Source of the DNA: Haloferax massiliensis
GTDB lineage: Archaea > Halobacteriota > Halobacteria > Halobacteriales > Haloferacaceae
Direction of reading: 5' to 3'
Assembly (NCBI RefSeq): GCF_001368915.1
Contig: NZ_CSTE01000002.1
Coordinates: 1,000,497-1,064,496, forward strand
Length of the DNA stretch: 64,000 bases
Shown: one piece after another, positions 8,870-17,628 of the stretch
Layout of the letters: every line of letters starts with the position of its first letter
Numbering within the stretch: position 1 is the stretch's first letter
Notes under the pieces: model-generated
Seen by the model: only the letters and a program-made list of their open reading frames with translations
The model's database searches: none
What the model was told of the DNA's origin: nothing
Made by a program: the position numbers and the translations under genes

Positions 8870-9364
8870 ATGTCCCTCGCCGCCGACGCGCGCGACGCAG
8901 TCCGCGAACGACCGTATCTCCTCGCCGCGCTCCGCGCGGGCGTCGTCAACTACGCCGCCGCCGCGGCCGAACTCGACCTCGGCGACGACGAGGCGGTCGC
9001 GGCCGCGCTCCGCCGGTTCGCCGACGACCTCCCGCCCCTCGAAGCCGACCCCCGAGACGCCGCCGTGACGATGCGAAGCGGCGTCGGCCTCGTCGGCGAA
9101 GACGTCGAGGAGGCCGACGACGACCCCGTGCTCTCGGTCGCCGGCGTCGACCTCGCGAGCGGCGGCCCGCTCACGGCTATCATCGCCGAGGGCGACGTGG
9201 ACCCGACCGTCCTCACCGCCGTCCTCTCCCGACTGGACGCCGAGTCCGTCGTCGTCGACGCCGCGGGCGTCGCGGGCGACGCGCTCGCCGTGGTCGTCCC
9301 GCGCCGACAGGGTGCCGCCGCCCTCCGCGTCGTCGAGTCCGCCGTCAGCGATTTATACGTCTGA
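8870..9364 (+). CDS. Conserved haloarchaeal protein, possible ACT-like domain
   Basis: The 164-residue protein starts at ATG 8870. The N-terminal half (residues 1-60) is helical and includes a short helix-turn-helix-like stretch (LRAGVVNYAAAAAELDLGDDEAVAAALRRF). The C-terminal half alternates strands and helices (VLSVAGVDLASGG, DPTVLTAVLSRLDAES, DALAVVVPRRQGAAALRVVE), which resembles an ACT-type regulatory fold. That combination suggests a small sensor or regulator. I recognise no specific family with confidence. It lies between cbiX and the transducer and has its own upstream region. Confidence 0.75.
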   Translation: MSLAADARDAVRERPYLLAALRAGVVNYAAAAAELDLGDDEAVAAALRRFADDLPPLEADPRDAAVTMRSGVGLVGEDVEEADDDPVLSVAGVDLASGGPLTAIIAEGDVDPTVLTAVLSRLDAESVVVDAAGVAGDALAVVVPRRQGAAALRVVESAVSDLYV

Positions 9365-9430
9365 TTCGAGGCTATCAACCGTGATATCCGGCGGCCGGCG
9401 CTTATTACGTCGGAGTCGCTGAATTCGTCA

Positions 9431-11182
9431 ATGGTTTCGCCCAGCCCACGCGACGACGACGGCAACATCTCGCTTTCATCCACGGAACTCCTCGCCGAGC
9501 TCGACCTCGACGCCGACGAGTTGGGCTGGCGGCAGTCGTTCGTCGGCTTCGACGACGAGGACGCCGCGCGCCTCGCCGACCTCCGGGGCGTCGTCGAGGC
9601 CCGCGACGAGGCGCTCGTCGACGGATTCGTCGAGCCGATTCTCGCCAACGAGCGGACGGTGGACGTGGTCGACCGCTCGGAGAGCGACCTCGACGGGCTC
9701 CGGGCGGTCGTCTCCGGCTACTACCGCTCGTTCACCGACGGGAACTACGACCGGAACCACTACGCGGCGCGCACGCAAATCGGCCTGCTCCACGACAAAC
9801 TCGACATGCCGCTGCACTACTTCGGCGGGATGTTCGCCAACGTCACCGGCATCTTCGCGGACGAACTCCGCGGGCGCGCCGTCGCCGACGCCACCGAGTC
9901 GCTGTCGGGCGAGGACGCCGACCGCGTCGAAGCCGCCGTCGACGAGGCGTTCGCGGACATGATGGCCGTCGTCCGCGGGCTCAACCTCGACCGACAGGTC
10001 GTCAACGCGACCTACCTCTACTCGTACTCGCTGGACGTCCGCGAGGAGGTCAGACGGGCCAGAGAGAGCCGCGGGGACCTCGAATCGGTCGCATCCCAGC
10101 TCCACGAGGAGACCGCCGGGACGAGCGAGAGCATCGCCGAAATCGAGGAGCTGGCGGCTCGGCAGGCCGACATGACCGAGGAAATCGCCGCCGAGCTGTC
10201 GAACCTCAGCGCGACCGTCGAGGAGGTCGCGGCCACCGCCGACGACGTCTCCTCGCGGAGCGACGAGGCCACCACGCGGGCCGAGGAGGGCCGCGCCGAG
10301 GCCGGCGAGGCGATCGACGCGATGCGGCAGGTCGGCGACGACCGCGACGAGATAACCGTGAACGTCGAGGCGCTCGTGGCCGCCATCGACGAGATTCAGG
10401 ACATCGTCGAGGTCATCGACGAGGTGGCCGACCGGACGAACCTGCTCGCGCTCAACGCCTCCATCGAGGCCGCCCGCGCCGGCGAGGCCGGTTCCGGCTT
10501 CGCCGTCGTCGCCGACGAGGTGAAGTCGCTCGCCAACGAGTCGAAGTCGCAGGCCGAGCGCATCGGCCAGATGATAGAGGACGTGACAGACCACATCGAG
10601 GACACCGCCGAGGCGCTGTCGTCGGCCGACGAGAACATCGACCACGGTATCGAGCGGGTCGAGTCGACCGTCGAGAGCCTCGACGAGATAACGGACTCGG
10701 TCGCCGACGTGACCGACGGCATCGACGAGGTGGCGCGGGCGACCGACGAGCAGGCGACGCTCACCTCCGACATCGCCACCTTCGTCGACGACGCGGCGAC
10801 GCAGGTCGACGAGGTGACCGCCGAGATAGACCGCATCTCCGAGAGCGTCTCCGAGCAGGCCGAACAGGCCGCCGACCTCGACACGGCCGTCGAGGACTTG
10901 GACCGCGAGGCCGACCTCGAATCGTTCCGCCGGCGCGCGGAGACGACGACCGACGGCGGCGTCGCCACCAGAGGCGGGCACTACGCGCTCGCGTCGGCGG
11001 CGAACGCCGACCGCGCGGGCGGGAGCGAGACAGAATCCGCGACCGCGCCAGCGACCGGCGGCGACCCGGCCGACGGCGACCCGACCGACCGGATTCCGGC
11101 GTTCGTCAAGCGACTGCTCTCGGAGGAGACGCTGGCGAAGATTCGCCGCGGCGAGGCCGACCGCCCGGAGTGGACGAAGTAG
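9431..11182 (+). CDS. hemAT: Globin-coupled methyl-accepting transducer (HemAT type)
   Basis: A soluble aerotaxis transducer: a haem-binding protoglobin sensor fused to a chemotaxis signalling domain, expected to signal to CheA/CheW. Residues about 30-195 are the globin-like domain. His121 in [17 protein letters not shown] is the likely proximal haem ligand, and the [17 protein letters not shown] segment matches the family. No transmembrane segment is present. A long coiled-coil region follows, with the highly conserved hairpin tip [20 protein letters not shown] near residues 334-353. The tail [20 protein letters not shown] is typical of haloarchaeal soluble transducers. Length (583) fits. 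Confidence is high for the class; oxygen as ligand is inferred from the family. Confidence 0.92.
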   Translation: MVSPSPRDDDGNISLSSTELLAELDLDADELGWRQSFVGFDDEDAARLADLRGVVEARDEALVDGFVEPILANERTVDVVDRSESDLDGLRAVVSGYYRSFTDGNYDRNHYAARTQIGLLHDKLDMPLHYFGGMFANVTGIFADELRGRAVADATESLSGEDADRVEAAVDEAFADMMAVVRGLNLDRQVVNATYLYSYSLDVREEVRRARESRGDLESVASQLHEETAGTSESIAEIEELAARQADMTEEIAAELSNLSATVEEVAATADDVSSRSDEATTRAEEGRAEAGEAIDAMRQVGDDRDEITVNVEALVAAIDEIQDIVEVIDEVADRTNLLALNASIEAARAGEAGSGFAVVADEVKSLANESKSQAERIGQMIEDVTDHIEDTAEALSSADENIDHGIERVESTVESLDEITDSVADVTDGIDEVARATDEQATLTSDIATFVDDAATQVDEVTAEIDRISESVSEQAEQAADLDTAVEDLDREADLESFRRRAETTTDGGVATRGGHYALASAANADRAGGSETESATAPATGGDPADGDPTDRIPAFVKRLLSEETLAKIRRGEADRPEWTK

Positions 11183-11299
11183 CCGCCGCGAGGAGGTGAC
11201 GACGGCGCGGCGGTCGCCTCGTCGGGCCGACCGCGTATCGACGCCGAACCGACCGCGGTTCCGACGGGTTGAAAGTGGTGCCGAGAGTAGCCGAGTGCG

Positions 11300-12784
11300 A
11301 TGACCCTGTCCGTGACCAACACCCTGACGGGAGAGCGCGAGGAGTTCGAGTCGCACGGCGACGAAGTGTTGCTCTACGTCTGCGGACTGACGGTCTCGGA
11401 CGACGCCCACCTCGGCCACGCCCGCCTGTGGATGCACGCCGACCTGATGCACCGCTGGCTGGCCTACGAGGGCTACGACGTGCGCCACGTCGAGAACTTC
11501 ACCGACGTGAACGAGAAGATAGCCGCCCGCATCGGCGAGGGCGACCTCGGCGACGACGAGGCCAGCGTCGCCGAGCACTTCGTCGGCGACGTGATTCGCG
11601 ACATGCGCGGGCTGAACCTGAAGCGCGCCGAGGTCTACCCGCGCGTCTCCGAGCACATCCCCGAGATTATCGACCTCATTCGGACGCTCGTCGACCGCGG
11701 CCACGCCTACGAGTCCAACGGCTCGGTCTACTTCGACGTCTCCACGTTCGACGACTACGGGAAGCTCTCGAACCAGAAGCTCGAAGAGCTGGAGTCGCGG
11801 GCGACGAGAGACGAGCGCTCAGAGAAGCGAAACCCGACCGACTTCGCGCTCTGGAAGGCCGGCGCGGTCGACCCCAAGACGGCCGCCGAACACCGCGACC
11901 CGGAACTCGAACCGCTCCACGACCCGTGCGGTCAGACGTGGGAGTCGCCGTGGGGCGAGGGCCGCCCCGGCTGGCACATCGAGTGTTCGGCGATGTCGAT
12001 GACGCACCTCGGCGACACCCTCGACATCCACGTCGGCGGCCGCGACCTCGTGTTCCCGCACCACGAGAACGAAATCGCCCAGTCGGAGGCGGCGACCGGC
12101 CAGCAGTTCGCCCGCTACTGGCTCCACGTCGGCCTGCTCCAGACCGAGGGCGACAAGATGAGTTCGAGCCTCGGCAACTTCTTCACCGTCGGCGACGCCC
12201 TCGACGAGTTCGGCGCGGACGTGATTCGGACGTTCTACCTCTCGACGGCCTACAGCTCCGAACAGACGTACTCCGAGGAGACCATCGCCGAGGCCGAAGA
12301 GCGCTGGGAGCGCCTCGAACGCGCCTACGAGGCCGCCGTCGACGCCGCCGACAGCCCCGACGCCCGGACGAAAGTCGAGGCCGCGGCCCTCCGCGAGGCG
12401 GTGACCGAAACGCGCGAGAACTTCCGCGAGGCGATGAACGACGACTTCAACGTCCGCGAGGCGATGGCCGAACTGCTCGGCCTCGCCGGCGCGGTCAACC
12501 GCCACGTCGCCGACGCCGACGAGTACGACTACCGCGCGCTCCGGCGGGCAATCGAGGCGTTCGAGGACCTCGGCGGCGAGGTGTTCGGCCTCTCGTTCGG
12601 CGGCGCGGGCGAGGGCGGCGACGTGTCCGTCGCGGAAGACCTCGTCCAACTCGTCTTGGACGTGCGCGAGGCCGAGCGCGAGGCCGGCAACTACGAGCGC
12701 GCCGACGACCTGCGCGACGACCTGACGGCGCTCGGCGTCGACGTCGAAGACGGTCCCGACGGCGCGACGTTCCGGTTCGAGTAG
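11300..12784 (+). CDS. cysS: Cysteinyl-tRNA synthetase
   Basis: Class I synthetase that charges tRNA-Cys in the cytoplasm. The HIGH-type signature is [11 protein letters not shown] with zinc-site Cys in YVCGLTVSD just before it. The KMSKS-type loop is [12 protein letters not shown]. Other zinc ligands are visible in [10 protein letters not shown] and [13 protein letters not shown]. At 494 residues it has a standard length. It ends exactly where the convergent F420-type gene ends (12784/12785), so the two genes share no spacer and their 3' ends must be transcribed into each other. Confidence 0.97.
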   Translation: MTLSVTNTLTGEREEFESHGDEVLLYVCGLTVSDDAHLGHARLWMHADLMHRWLAYEGYDVRHVENFTDVNEKIAARIGEGDLGDDEASVAEHFVGDVIRDMRGLNLKRAEVYPRVSEHIPEIIDLIRTLVDRGHAYESNGSVYFDVSTFDDYGKLSNQKLEELESRATRDERSEKRNPTDFALWKAGAVDPKTAAEHRDPELEPLHDPCGQTWESPWGEGRPGWHIECSAMSMTHLGDTLDIHVGGRDLVFPHHENEIAQSEAATGQQFARYWLHVGLLQTEGDKMSSSLGNFFTVGDALDEFGADVIRTFYLSTAYSSEQTYSEETIAEAEERWERLERAYEAAVDAADSPDARTKVEAAALREAVTETRENFREAMNDDFNVREAMAELLGLAGAVNRHVADADEYDYRALRRAIEAFEDLGGEVFGLSFGGAGEGGDVSVAEDLVQLVLDVREAEREAGNYERADDLRDDLTALGVDVEDGPDGATFRFE

Positions 12785-13288
12785 TCAGTCGAACCGAAAC
12801 AGCACGACCGCGAGGTCGTCCCGCGCCGCCTCGTCACCGGCGACGCGACTCCCGCCGTCCTCCGAGATTCCGAGTTCGCGAGCCAACAGGCCGTGCGCCG
12901 CGGCGTAGCGGTCGAGCAGGTCCGCGGCGAACTCGCCCGTGACGACCTCGCCGGTCGCCTCGCGCCGCCGGCCGCGGTACCACAGGCGGCACGCCATCGG
13001 CCGGCGGAAGTTCTTCCACCAGTTGCTCTCCGCCTCGGGCGTGACGGCGACGATACCGCCGCCCGCGACGGCGTAGGCGACGGGGAACGTGTACCGTCGG
13101 CCGCTCTTGGGGCCGACGTAGGAGACGAGCACGAACCAGCGACTGGCGAGTCGATGGAGCGGCGAGCGGAGCACGCGACGCAGAAACGGGTTGGCGAACC
13201 GCTGTTCGAGCGTTCGCTGGGCGTCCGAAACGCGAGCGACGGCGGGAGCGACGGCGGCAGTGGCGGCGACGACGGCGGTTGGGGACAT
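12785..13288 (-). CDS. F420-dependent nitroreductase-like / DUF385-type oxidoreductase
   Basis: The 167-residue protein has the split-beta-barrel signature of deazaflavin-dependent nitroreductases: a family-style VSYVGPKSGRRYTFPVAYAV strand pair, then GGIVAVTPEAESNWWKNFRRP and VEATGEVV-like strands. Such enzymes use reduced F420 to reduce quinones or nitro compounds; the natural substrate is not readable. An N-terminal Ala/Val-rich helix (residues 3-19) could peripherally attach it to the membrane. It converges with cysS at zero distance. The next minus-strand gene upstream is the DUF357 protein, 66 bases away. Confidence 0.75.
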   Translation of the reverse strand: MSPTAVVAATAAVAPAVARVSDAQRTLEQRFANPFLRRVLRSPLHRLASRWFVLVSYVGPKSGRRYTFPVAYAVAGGGIVAVTPEAESNWWKNFRRPMACRLWYRGRRREATGEVVTGEFAADLLDRYAAAHGLLARELGISEDGGSRVAGDEAARDDLAVVLFRFD

Positions 13289-13354
13289 CTGTTCGCGTGT
13301 CGTACGCGCCCGTCGGAGAAAAATCGGTCACACGGCGAACAGGTGCGACGCCGG

Positions 13355-13639
13355 TCACATCGTAAACAGGTGCGAGCCGTCGGGCACGTCGAACAGCCCC
13401 ATCCTGACGCCCGCGTCGAGCCAGCCGTAACCGTATGAAAACGACGCCAGCGCGTTCACCCAGTCGTCTGCCTCCTTGAAGTGGCGGCCGTCGTCGAGGT
13501 AGGACTCGGCCATCTCCAGGCAGTCGGCGGCGGCCTCGCCGAGGTGCGTCTCGTCGGGGACGGCCTGCACCGCCTCGTCGAGCGCGTCGGCGAGCATCCC
13601 CTCGTAGCGGTTCGTCTTCTCCTGTAGGTCGGCGGCCAT
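13355..13639 (-). CDS. DUF357 family helical protein
   Basis: The 94-residue protein starts at ATG 13639. It is all-helical with a conserved centre, LEMAESYLDDGRHFKEADDWVNAL, followed by ASFSYGYGWLDAGVRMGLFDV. This fits the archaeal DUF357 family, which is reported as a small helical bundle of unknown role. The frame is open upstream to 13738, but those residues are Arg/His-rich and look non-coding. It is divergent from trxB across 141 bases. A cytoplasmic location is expected. Confidence 0.82.
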   Translation of the reverse strand: MAADLQEKTNRYEGMLADALDEAVQAVPDETHLGEAAADCLEMAESYLDDGRHFKEADDWVNALASFSYGYGWLDAGVRMGLFDVPDGSHLFTM

Positions 13640-13749
13640 GCGGAGTGATGCGTCGGCGACGGATACCGGTCTTTCGCTCCGCGGGCCGCGAGCGCCGTGG
13701 CATGCGTTGTCGTGCCGGTGGTGTAGCGCTCCTCGCAATACAGCGAAAC

Positions 13750-13756
13750 CTTAAGA
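13750..13756 (+). promoter_or_regulatory. TATA-like box for trxB
   Basis: CTTAAGA lies 25-31 bases before the trxB ATG at 13781, the normal spacing for a leaderless haloarchaeal transcript. Confidence 0.45.
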
Positions 13757-13780
13757 CGCCGGTGTAGCGAACTATCGGCT

Positions 13781-14830
13781 ATGACAGAGGACGCCGATTC
13801 GTTCGTGGAACACAGGAAACTCATCATCGCCGGCTCGGGCATCTCCGGGCTCTCGTCGGCCATCTACGCGGCCCGCTCCAACAACGAGCCGCTGGTGCTG
13901 GAGGGCGACGAGCCGGGCGGACAGCTCACGCTCACGACCGAGGTCGACAACTACCCCGGCTTCCCCGAGGGCATCTCCGGGCCGGAGCTCATCAACAACA
14001 TGAAAGAGCAGGCCGAGCGCTTCGGCACGGAGATCCGCCACGGCATCATCGAGGACGTGGACGCCTCCGAACGCCCCTTCACGGTCACGCTCAAGAACGG
14101 CGACGTGTACACCGCCGACGCCCTCATCGCGGCGTCGGGCGCGTCGGCCCGCACCCTCGGCATCCCCGGCGAGGAGAACCTGATGGGCTACGGCCTGTCG
14201 ACGTGTGCGACCTGCGACGGCGCGTTCTTCCGCGGCGAGAAGATCATGGTCATCGGCGGGGGGGACGCCGCCGTCGAGGAGGCCAACTTCCTCACCAAGT
14301 TCGCCTCGACGGTGTATCTCGTCCACCGCCGCGAGGAGTTCCGCGCCGAGGACTACTGGGTCGACCGCCTGATGGAGAAGGTCGACGAGGGCGAAATCGA
14401 ACTCATGCTCAACACCGAAGCGACGGAGCTTCACGGCTCGCCCGAGGAGGGCGTCGACCACGTGACGCTCGTCCGCAACCCCGAGGGTCACCCGAGCGAC
14501 AAGCTCGACGACCCCGAGACCGAGGAGTTCGACTTCGACGTGGGCGCGGTGTTCTACGCCATCGGCCACACGCCGAACGCCGACTACCTCGACGGCACGG
14601 GCGTCCAGCGCGACGAGGACGGCTACATCATCGCCAAGGGCGGCTCCGGCGGCGGTCAGACCGCGACCGACGTGCCCGGCATCTTCGCCGCGGGCGACGT
14701 GGTCGACTACCACTACCAGCAGGCCGCGACGGCCGGCGGCATGGGCGTGAAGGCCGCCCTCGACGCCGACGACTACCTCGAAGAGCTCGAACGCGAGGAG
14801 AAGCGGGCGGCGGCGGGCGCGGCCGAGTAA
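13781..14830 (+). CDS. trxB: Thioredoxin reductase
   Basis: FAD-dependent thioredoxin-disulfide reductase of the low-molecular-weight type. Residues 18-23 (GSGISG) form the FAD-binding dinucleotide fold. The redox pair sits in CATCDGAFFRG (CATC at about 142-145). The second nucleotide-binding motif is VIGGGDAAVEEA. The C-terminal FAADVVDYHYQQAATAGGMG-like stretch contacts FAD. At 349 residues it is slightly longer than bacterial TrxB because of short N- and C-terminal extensions. It reduces thioredoxins that feed ribonucleotide reductase and protein repair. It is probably monocistronic, since a T-rich terminator-like region follows. Confidence 0.95.
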   Translation: MTEDADSFVEHRKLIIAGSGISGLSSAIYAARSNNEPLVLEGDEPGGQLTLTTEVDNYPGFPEGISGPELINNMKEQAERFGTEIRHGIIEDVDASERPFTVTLKNGDVYTADALIAASGASARTLGIPGEENLMGYGLSTCATCDGAFFRGEKIMVIGGGDAAVEEANFLTKFASTVYLVHRREEFRAEDYWVDRLMEKVDEGEIELMLNTEATELHGSPEEGVDHVTLVRNPEGHPSDKLDDPETEEFDFDVGAVFYAIGHTPNADYLDGTGVQRDEDGYIIAKGGSGGGQTATDVPGIFAAGDVVDYHYQQAATAGGMGVKAALDADDYLEELEREEKRAAAGAAE

Positions 14831-14879
14831 GCGAGCGTCGGCGGCATCGCGCCCTCGCTGGCGCTCGGCGCTCCGCTCA

Positions 14880-14910
14880 GGTTTTCTCTCGGATTTTTCT
14901 TCGGCTCTCC
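14880..14910 (+). terminator. T-rich terminator-like region after trxB
   Basis: Between trxB and the convergent small membrane gene the plus strand carries closely spaced T runs (GGTTTTCTCTC then GGATTTTTCTTCGG). Archaeal RNA polymerase terminates at such T tracts without needing a strong hairpin. Confidence 0.45.
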
Positions 14911-15096
14911 TTACGTCAGCGACCGCAGCAGCCACGCGAGAACGAAGCTAATCGCCACGAAGATGAGGTAGACGCCCGCCGAGAACCGCACGTCCACGAC
15001 GCCGGCCGCGTCCGCGACTGCCACGGCGAAGAGGACGAGACCGACGCCGACGAGACCGTTCCCGAGGATGTTCGGAACTCCCCGTTTGGTTTCCAT
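14911..15096 (-). CDS. Small two-helix membrane protein
   Basis: The 61-residue protein starts METKRGVPNILGNG. It has two predicted membrane helices, about residues 13-31 (LVGVGLVLFAVAVADAAGV) and 37-56 (SAGVYLIFVAISFVLAWLL), with a short loop between. The start at 15096 is supported by a GCTTATTTTT box on the minus strand (15117-15126), about 25 bases upstream. It has no recognisable family beyond a small integral membrane protein. It lies convergent to trxB and downstream of the radical SAM gene on the same strand. Confidence 0.7.
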   Translation of the reverse strand: METKRGVPNILGNGLVGVGLVLFAVAVADAAGVVDVRFSAGVYLIFVAISFVLAWLLRSLT

Positions 15097-15175
15097 ACCC
15101 GCGGTTGGTGTCGCCGAAAAATAAGCGTACGGAGCGTTCCCAGCGGGTGAAAGGGTGCGTGGTCGGTCCGTAGTC

Positions 15176-16384
15176 TCAGTCGGCCGCGCCCGGACTCGCG
15201 TCGGCACCCGCACCGCGCTCTTCTGGCGTCAGGTAACACTGCGGGTCGGGACCGAACAGCTCGCCCGTCGCCGCGAGCGACCGAAGCCGAGAGGAGCCGC
15301 GACAGACGTCCTGATACTGACAGGTCGCGCACTTGCCGGTGAGGTGGCGTTCGCGCTCGCGGAGCTTGGCGAGAAGCGGGTTCGACTCGTCGTCCCAGAT
15401 GTCGCCGAACGGGCGGTCCCGGACGTTGCCGAGGCTGTACCCCTGCCAGAACTGCGTGAGGTGGACGTCGCCGCGGTAGTCCACGTCGGCGACGCGCTCG
15501 CCGGTCGGGTCGCCGCCGTTGACGCGGAGGTAGCGGTGAATCCGGTCGGCGTGGTCGGCGTCGAGTTCGTCGCGGGCGTACTCGACCACGTAGGCGGAGT
15601 CGGCGTAGTTGCCGACCAGAAGCGTCTCTATCTCCTCGCCCTCGGCGTGGTACTCGCGGGTCATGTCGAACAGCCGGCGGACGGCGCGGCGCTGGGCCTC
15701 GTCGTCGAGGTCGGCGTCGGCGATGTCGCCGCCGCGGCCGCCGTAGTCGAGGTGGTAGAAACAGAAGCGGTCGACGCCCACGTCGTACAGCAGGTCGACC
15801 ACGTCCTCCATGTCGGCGGCGTTGTGCTCGGTGATGGTGTACCGGAGGCCGGTCTTGAGGCCCACCGAGAGGCAGTTTTCGATGCCGCGGACGGCGGCGT
15901 CGAACGCGCCGTCTTTCCCGCGGAAGCGGTCGTTGCGCTCCTCCAAGCCGTCGACGGAGACGCCGGCGTAGGAGAGCCCGGCGTCGCGGAGCGCGCGCGC
16001 TTTCTCCTCGGTGATGAGCGTCCCGTTGGTCGAAAGCACCGCCCGGATGCCGGCGTCGGTGGCGTAGTCGACGAGTTCGACGAGGTCCTCGCGGACGAGC
16101 GGTTCGCCGCCCGAGAACAGCAGGACCGGCACGTCGTAGGCCGCGAGGTCGTCGATGAGACCCTTCGCCTCGGCGGTCGAGAGTTCGCCCTGCGCGGGGT
16201 CGAGGTCGGCCCCGGCGTAGCAGTGTTCGCAGTAGAGGTTACAGCGCCGCGTCGTGTTCCAGACCACGACCGGGCGCTTCTGTTTCTCCTCGCGTATCTG
16301 TTCGATGTCGGCGTCGGGGTCGTCGTAGCGGAGACCGTCGCCCTCGGCTCCCTGTCCGCACAGGAGCTTGCTGATGGAAATCAC
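15176..16384 (-). CDS. Radical SAM/SPASM enzyme coupled to a PaaB-like protein
   Basis: A radical S-adenosylmethionine enzyme with a SPASM-type auxiliary cluster domain. The radical SAM motif TTRRCNLYCEHCYAG (CxxxCxxC) lies near residues 45-58, and the SAM-contacting LLFSGGEPL follows. The C-terminal SPASM cysteines are in GKCATCQYQDVC plus a later Cys near DPQCYL. The start is GTG 16384, overlapping the TGA of the upstream small gene (GTGA), so the two are translationally coupled. The family includes peptide maturases and the AhbC/AhbD/NirJ haem enzymes. Adjacency to a small PaaB-like protein favours a modification role. Substrate unproven. Confidence 0.88.
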   Translation of the reverse strand: MISISKLLCGQGAEGDGLRYDDPDADIEQIREEKQKRPVVVWNTTRRCNLYCEHCYAGADLDPAQGELSTAEAKGLIDDLAAYDVPVLLFSGGEPLVREDLVELVDYATDAGIRAVLSTNGTLITEEKARALRDAGLSYAGVSVDGLEERNDRFRGKDGAFDAAVRGIENCLSVGLKTGLRYTITEHNAADMEDVVDLLYDVGVDRFCFYHLDYGGRGGDIADADLDDEAQRRAVRRLFDMTREYHAEGEEIETLLVGNYADSAYVVEYARDELDADHADRIHRYLRVNGGDPTGERVADVDYRGDVHLTQFWQGYSLGNVRDRPFGDIWDDESNPLLAKLRERERHLTGKCATCQYQDVCRGSSRLRSLAATGELFGPDPQCYLTPEERGAGADASPGAAD

Positions 16385-16782
16385 TCGGCCGACACCCCGT
16401 TTTCGGCACCACGGGCGTCTCCCGCGCCGTCGTCGTGCTCCATCCCGCCGTTCGACCCCTCGCCCTTCGCCGCGAGGTCGTTGCCACCGAGTCGGAGGAA
16501 CTCGTCGGCCGGCGCGAGCCAGAGGTCAGCGTCGCCGTCGCCGAACAGCGTCCGCGCCTGCTCGGTCGCGAGGTCCTCGGCGGGCGCGGTGACGCTCCCG
16601 ACGTGGCGCATCGGCTCGGTCGGCACGTCGCGGTAGAACACTTCCCACTGGCGGCTGCCGTCGATTCGCGGTCGTCGCCTCGGGTCGTCGTCGTCCATGT
16701 CGTCGCCTTCGGGCGGGACGGCCACGCTCGTTTCGCCCGTTTTCAGCGCGTGGGAATCGAAGCTTTCGACTTGTTCGGCCAC
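16381..16782 (-). CDS. PaaB-like small protein, candidate substrate or partner of the radical SAM enzyme
   Basis: A 133-residue protein, or 105 residues if ATG 16698 is used instead of GTG 16782. The core (about residues 44-95) is WEVFYRDVP, MRHVGSVTAPAEDLATEQAR and DADLWLAPADEF. This matches the PaaB fold of phenylacetyl-CoA epoxidase, but no PaaA, C, D or E gene is nearby. Both ends are Asp/Gly-rich and flexible. There is no Cys. From memory, haloarchaeal homologues are named rSAM-partnered candidate RiPP (Htur_1727 family). The stop overlaps the GTG of the radical SAM gene, so the pair forms one unit. It is divergent from halocyanin, with only 16 bases between starts. Confidence 0.75.
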   Translation of the reverse strand: MAEQVESFDSHALKTGETSVAVPPEGDDMDDDDPRRRPRIDGSRQWEVFYRDVPTEPMRHVGSVTAPAEDLATEQARTLFGDGDADLWLAPADEFLRLGGNDLAAKGEGSNGGMEHDDGAGDARGAENGVSAE

Positions 16783-16798
16783 TCACTAGCGCCAGCTA

Positions 16799-17311
16799 AT
16801 GACGAAACGGTTCTCCCGACGGTCGTTCCTCCACGCAACGGCGGCGTCGACAGGTATCGCGCTCCTGGCGGGCTGTTCGAGTTCGTCCGGCGGCGGCTCC
16901 GGCGGCGCGGGCGACGGAGACGGCGACTCGTCCGACGAAGAAGACACCCCCGAACACGAGATGCGGGACTTCGGCGGCTGGTTCGACCGGACGGGTAACT
17001 ACGACGGCGTCCACGACCTGACGGGACAGGACAGCGTCACGGTCGCGGTCGGCGCGGCCGGCAACGGCGGCGGCTACGCGTTCGCTCCCGCCGCGGTGCG
17101 GGTCTCGCCGGGGACGACGGTCGTCTGGGAGTGGACCGGAAACGGCGGGACGCACAACGTCGTCAACCGCGAAGACGGCCTGTTCGAGTCGGAGCTCACC
17201 GTCTCCGAGGGTCACACCTTCGAGTACACGTTCGAAGAGTCCGGCGAGTACAAATACGTCTGCGTCCCCCACGAGACGCTCGGCATGGTCGGCGTCGTCG
17301 TCGTCGAGTAA
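16799..17311 (+). CDS. Halocyanin, Tat-exported lipoprotein with a type 1 copper site
   Basis: A small blue copper electron carrier anchored outside the cell. Residues 1-25 carry a twin-arginine signal (SRRSFLHATAAS) ending in a lipobox (LLAGC, Cys near 25). A Ser/Gly/Asp-rich spacer follows, then the cupredoxin domain (about 75-170). The copper ligands are visible as His in GGTHNVV, Cys and His in KYVCVPHE and Met in LGMVGVV. At 170 residues it fits the halocyanin-domain family. It is divergent from the PaaB-like gene, so expression may be linked. Its redox partner is not identifiable here. Confidence 0.93.
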   Translation: MTKRFSRRSFLHATAASTGIALLAGCSSSSGGGSGGAGDGDGDSSDEEDTPEHEMRDFGGWFDRTGNYDGVHDLTGQDSVTVAVGAAGNGGGYAFAPAAVRVSPGTTVVWEWTGNGGTHNVVNREDGLFESELTVSEGHTFEYTFEESGEYKYVCVPHETLGMVGVVVVE

Positions 17312-17399
17312 GCGTGAGCGGTCGCGGCGTCGGCACTATCCTCGCGTCGTTCCGGACGAGCGACCTCTCAGTCCGCGGGCAGGTCGCCCGGCGGCGTCG

Positions 17400-17534
17400 T
17401 CACGCGGACTTCGGGGCGTCGTTCAGCGGCGCGGTACAGAGGACGCAGCCGGTCTCCCGGAGCGTCCGCATCATCGGCTCGTTGACCCGGTAGCGCTCGC
17501 CGCACTCGGGACAGGTCACGTCGAACTCGCGCAT
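17400..17534 (-). CDS. 44-residue zinc-ribbon microprotein
   Basis: An ORF below the usual length cut-offs, with start ATG 17534 and stop TGA 17400. It encodes MREFDVTCPECGERYRVNEP at the N-terminus, then a second cysteine pair in GCVLCTAPLNDAP. The C-x2-C...C-x2-C arrangement (Cys8, 11, 30 and 33) should bind one zinc. It resembles the many CPxCG-type small zinc-finger proteins of haloarchaea, some of which regulate biofilm or motility. It lies between convergent halocyanin and the HTH regulator gene on the same strand. Coding is supported by the intact motif and strong third-position GC. Confidence 0.75.
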   Translation of the reverse strand: MREFDVTCPECGERYRVNEPMMRTLRETGCVLCTAPLNDAPKSA

Positions 17535-17628
17535 CGTTGCTCACCGACTAGTGGTACGCCGCGGGGACCCGAGGGGGCGCACCCTGCATTCGCGGGGGAC
17601 TGATACCCCGTCGATACGTCTCATCTCG

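Noticed and set aside
15176..16384. Calling the radical SAM enzyme haem synthase AhbD or AhbC outright
   Set aside because: The motifs fit the wider SPASM family, but coupling to a PaaB-like protein is not the Ahb gene context. It is kept as an alternative, not the call.
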